Source: JALYXI01 sp963795835
GTDB lineage: Bacteria; Acidobacteriota; Terriglobia; Bryobacterales; Bryobacteraceae
Direction of reading: 5' to 3'
NCBI GenBank assembly: GCA_963795835.1
Contig: CAWCJC010000001.1
Span: 558,001 to 622,000 of the forward strand
Length of the DNA stretch: 64,000 bases
The notes beneath the pieces were generated by a model. The model saw only the letters and a list, made by a program, of their open reading frames with translations, was not told the origin of the DNA and did no database searches. The position numbers and the translations under genes are program-made. Of this stretch, positions 63,494 through 64,000 are shown in pieces. Position 1 is the first letter of the stretch. Every line of letters begins with the position of its first letter.

Positions 63494-64000
63494 TGAGCGG
63501 GCGTCTTGTCGAGTTGCTCTTTAGCCCAGATCCGGGCGGAGTTCAGTTCGATTGATTTCGCGAGCGCTTGACGGGCTTCGCCGTTTTTATGCAGTTTTTT
63601 CTGCGCGATTCCGAGCCAGAGATAGGCGTCTGAGTTTTTGGGATCGAGCGCGATCGCTTCCTGGAAGTTCTTGATGGCGAGTTCAGGGCCGCCGCCGAAC
63701 ATGGCGGGAAGGTAATAATTTCCGACGCCCTCGGCGATATGGACGGGAGCGGATTTCGGAGAAAGTTCGAGCGCCTTGGCAATGGCTTCCTTGGCCTTCT
63801 TGCCGTAAGACAAACCGGACATCGGATTCGCGGGAATGATTTGGCCGTAGAGCGTGGCGAGGATGCGATAGTATTCGCCGTTGTTCGGCTTGAGGCTGAT
63901 GGCGCGCTCGGCGGGGGCGATGCCGGATTCCGCGGCTCGGCGGGCCTTCTCTTTGTCTTTCACTTCTATGGCGACTTCGGCGACATAGGAAGAAGCGAGG
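63490..64000 (-). CDS. TPR-repeat protein (partial; start beyond the window)
   Basis: The frame is open to the right edge and covers at least 169 residues. TPR units are clear: GIAPAERAISLKPNNGEYYR, AIAKALELSPKSAPVHIAEG, AIKNFQEAIALDPKNSDAYL, and ARQALAKSIELNSARIWAKE. It resembles tetratricopeptide proteins coded beside envelope glycan genes, probably for scaffold contacts. An internal GTG at 63963 is unlikely to be the start, because coding character continues upstream of it. It overlaps the membrane protein start by 4 nt. Confidence 0.8.
   Translation of the reverse strand, partial: LASSYVAEVAIEVKDKEKARRAAESGIAPAERAISLKPNNGEYYRILATLYGQIIPANPMSGLSYGKKAKEAIAKALELSPKSAPVHIAEGVGNYYLPAMFGGGPELAIKNFQEAIALDPKNSDAYLWLGIAQKKLHKNGEARQALAKSIELNSARIWAKEQLDKTPAQ

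Overview
This window looks like a chromosomal stretch of an Acidobacteriota genome close to Solibacter/Bryobacter (class Terriglobia). The pointers are two large secreted proteins with the TIGR03437 C-terminal domain that is typical of Solibacter relatives, an Oar-like TonB-dependent receptor with an N-terminal carboxypeptidase-regulatory-like domain, CarD, a PEP-CTERM protein, a DUF2934 protein and many GTG/TTG starts in moderately high-GC DNA. No insertion sequence, prophage or CRISPR array is visible.

Layout. 1-2881 (minus): an efflux/export operon of two FtsX-type permeases and a HlyD-type adaptor that runs off the left edge. 2925-9229: tadA, carD with a clear sigma-70 promoter, tRNA-Asp, argD, a short acetate kinase with a DUF2934 partner, modA and ada. 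9227-13549: xseA, and facing it a TPR protein, yvcK and glmU. 13665-19159: a serine hydrolase fused to a NamZ (DUF1343) muramidase domain, an AT-hook peptide, and an amino-acid permease plus Na+/solute symporter pair. 19294-28829: a TPR protein, FmdB, penicillin acylase, a CxxC zinc-ribbon protein, rpsU with terminator, a probable SELENOPROTEIN (redoxin plus DsbD-N), an ABC-2 permease, an M23 peptidase and an aldo/keto reductase. 28842-35201: gltX, then carbamoyltransferase, a deoxyhypusine-synthase-like protein, a PfkB/RfaE kinase and an ABC-F ATPase. 35267-44999: TIGR03437 proteins, rhodanese, a PEP-CTERM protein, two pseudopilins and a TPR-secretin-cohesin protein. 45074-54999: smpB, pepA, a hybrid histidine kinase, glgC, an MDR reductase, the Oar-like receptor and a phosphodiesterase. 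54970-59508: a polyphosphate-flavoured group (SixA, Ppx, CHAD), then an HNH nuclease and a Kef-type antiporter. 59447-64000 (minus): a tightly overlapping envelope-glycan operon.

The most interesting item is the redoxin at 23829-24851. An in-frame UGA replaces the first cysteine of its CxxC motif (U-P-F-C), and a perfect 8-bp hairpin with a GUG loop starts 13 nt after the UGA, with the loop 21 nt after it. This is the geometry of a bacterial SECIS. The same protein carries a C-terminal DsbD-N domain.

A second general feature affects every reader of this sequence. About 24 single-base frame breaks interrupt otherwise intact conserved genes (glmU three times, pepA three times, the secretin three times, xseA, ABC-F and others). 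About 21 of them are repaired by removing one base, usually from a run of 2-5 G or C, and three by adding one. Repair restores family-typical lengths. I read these as insertion-biased sequence or assembly errors, not pseudogenes, and I annotate each gene across its break.
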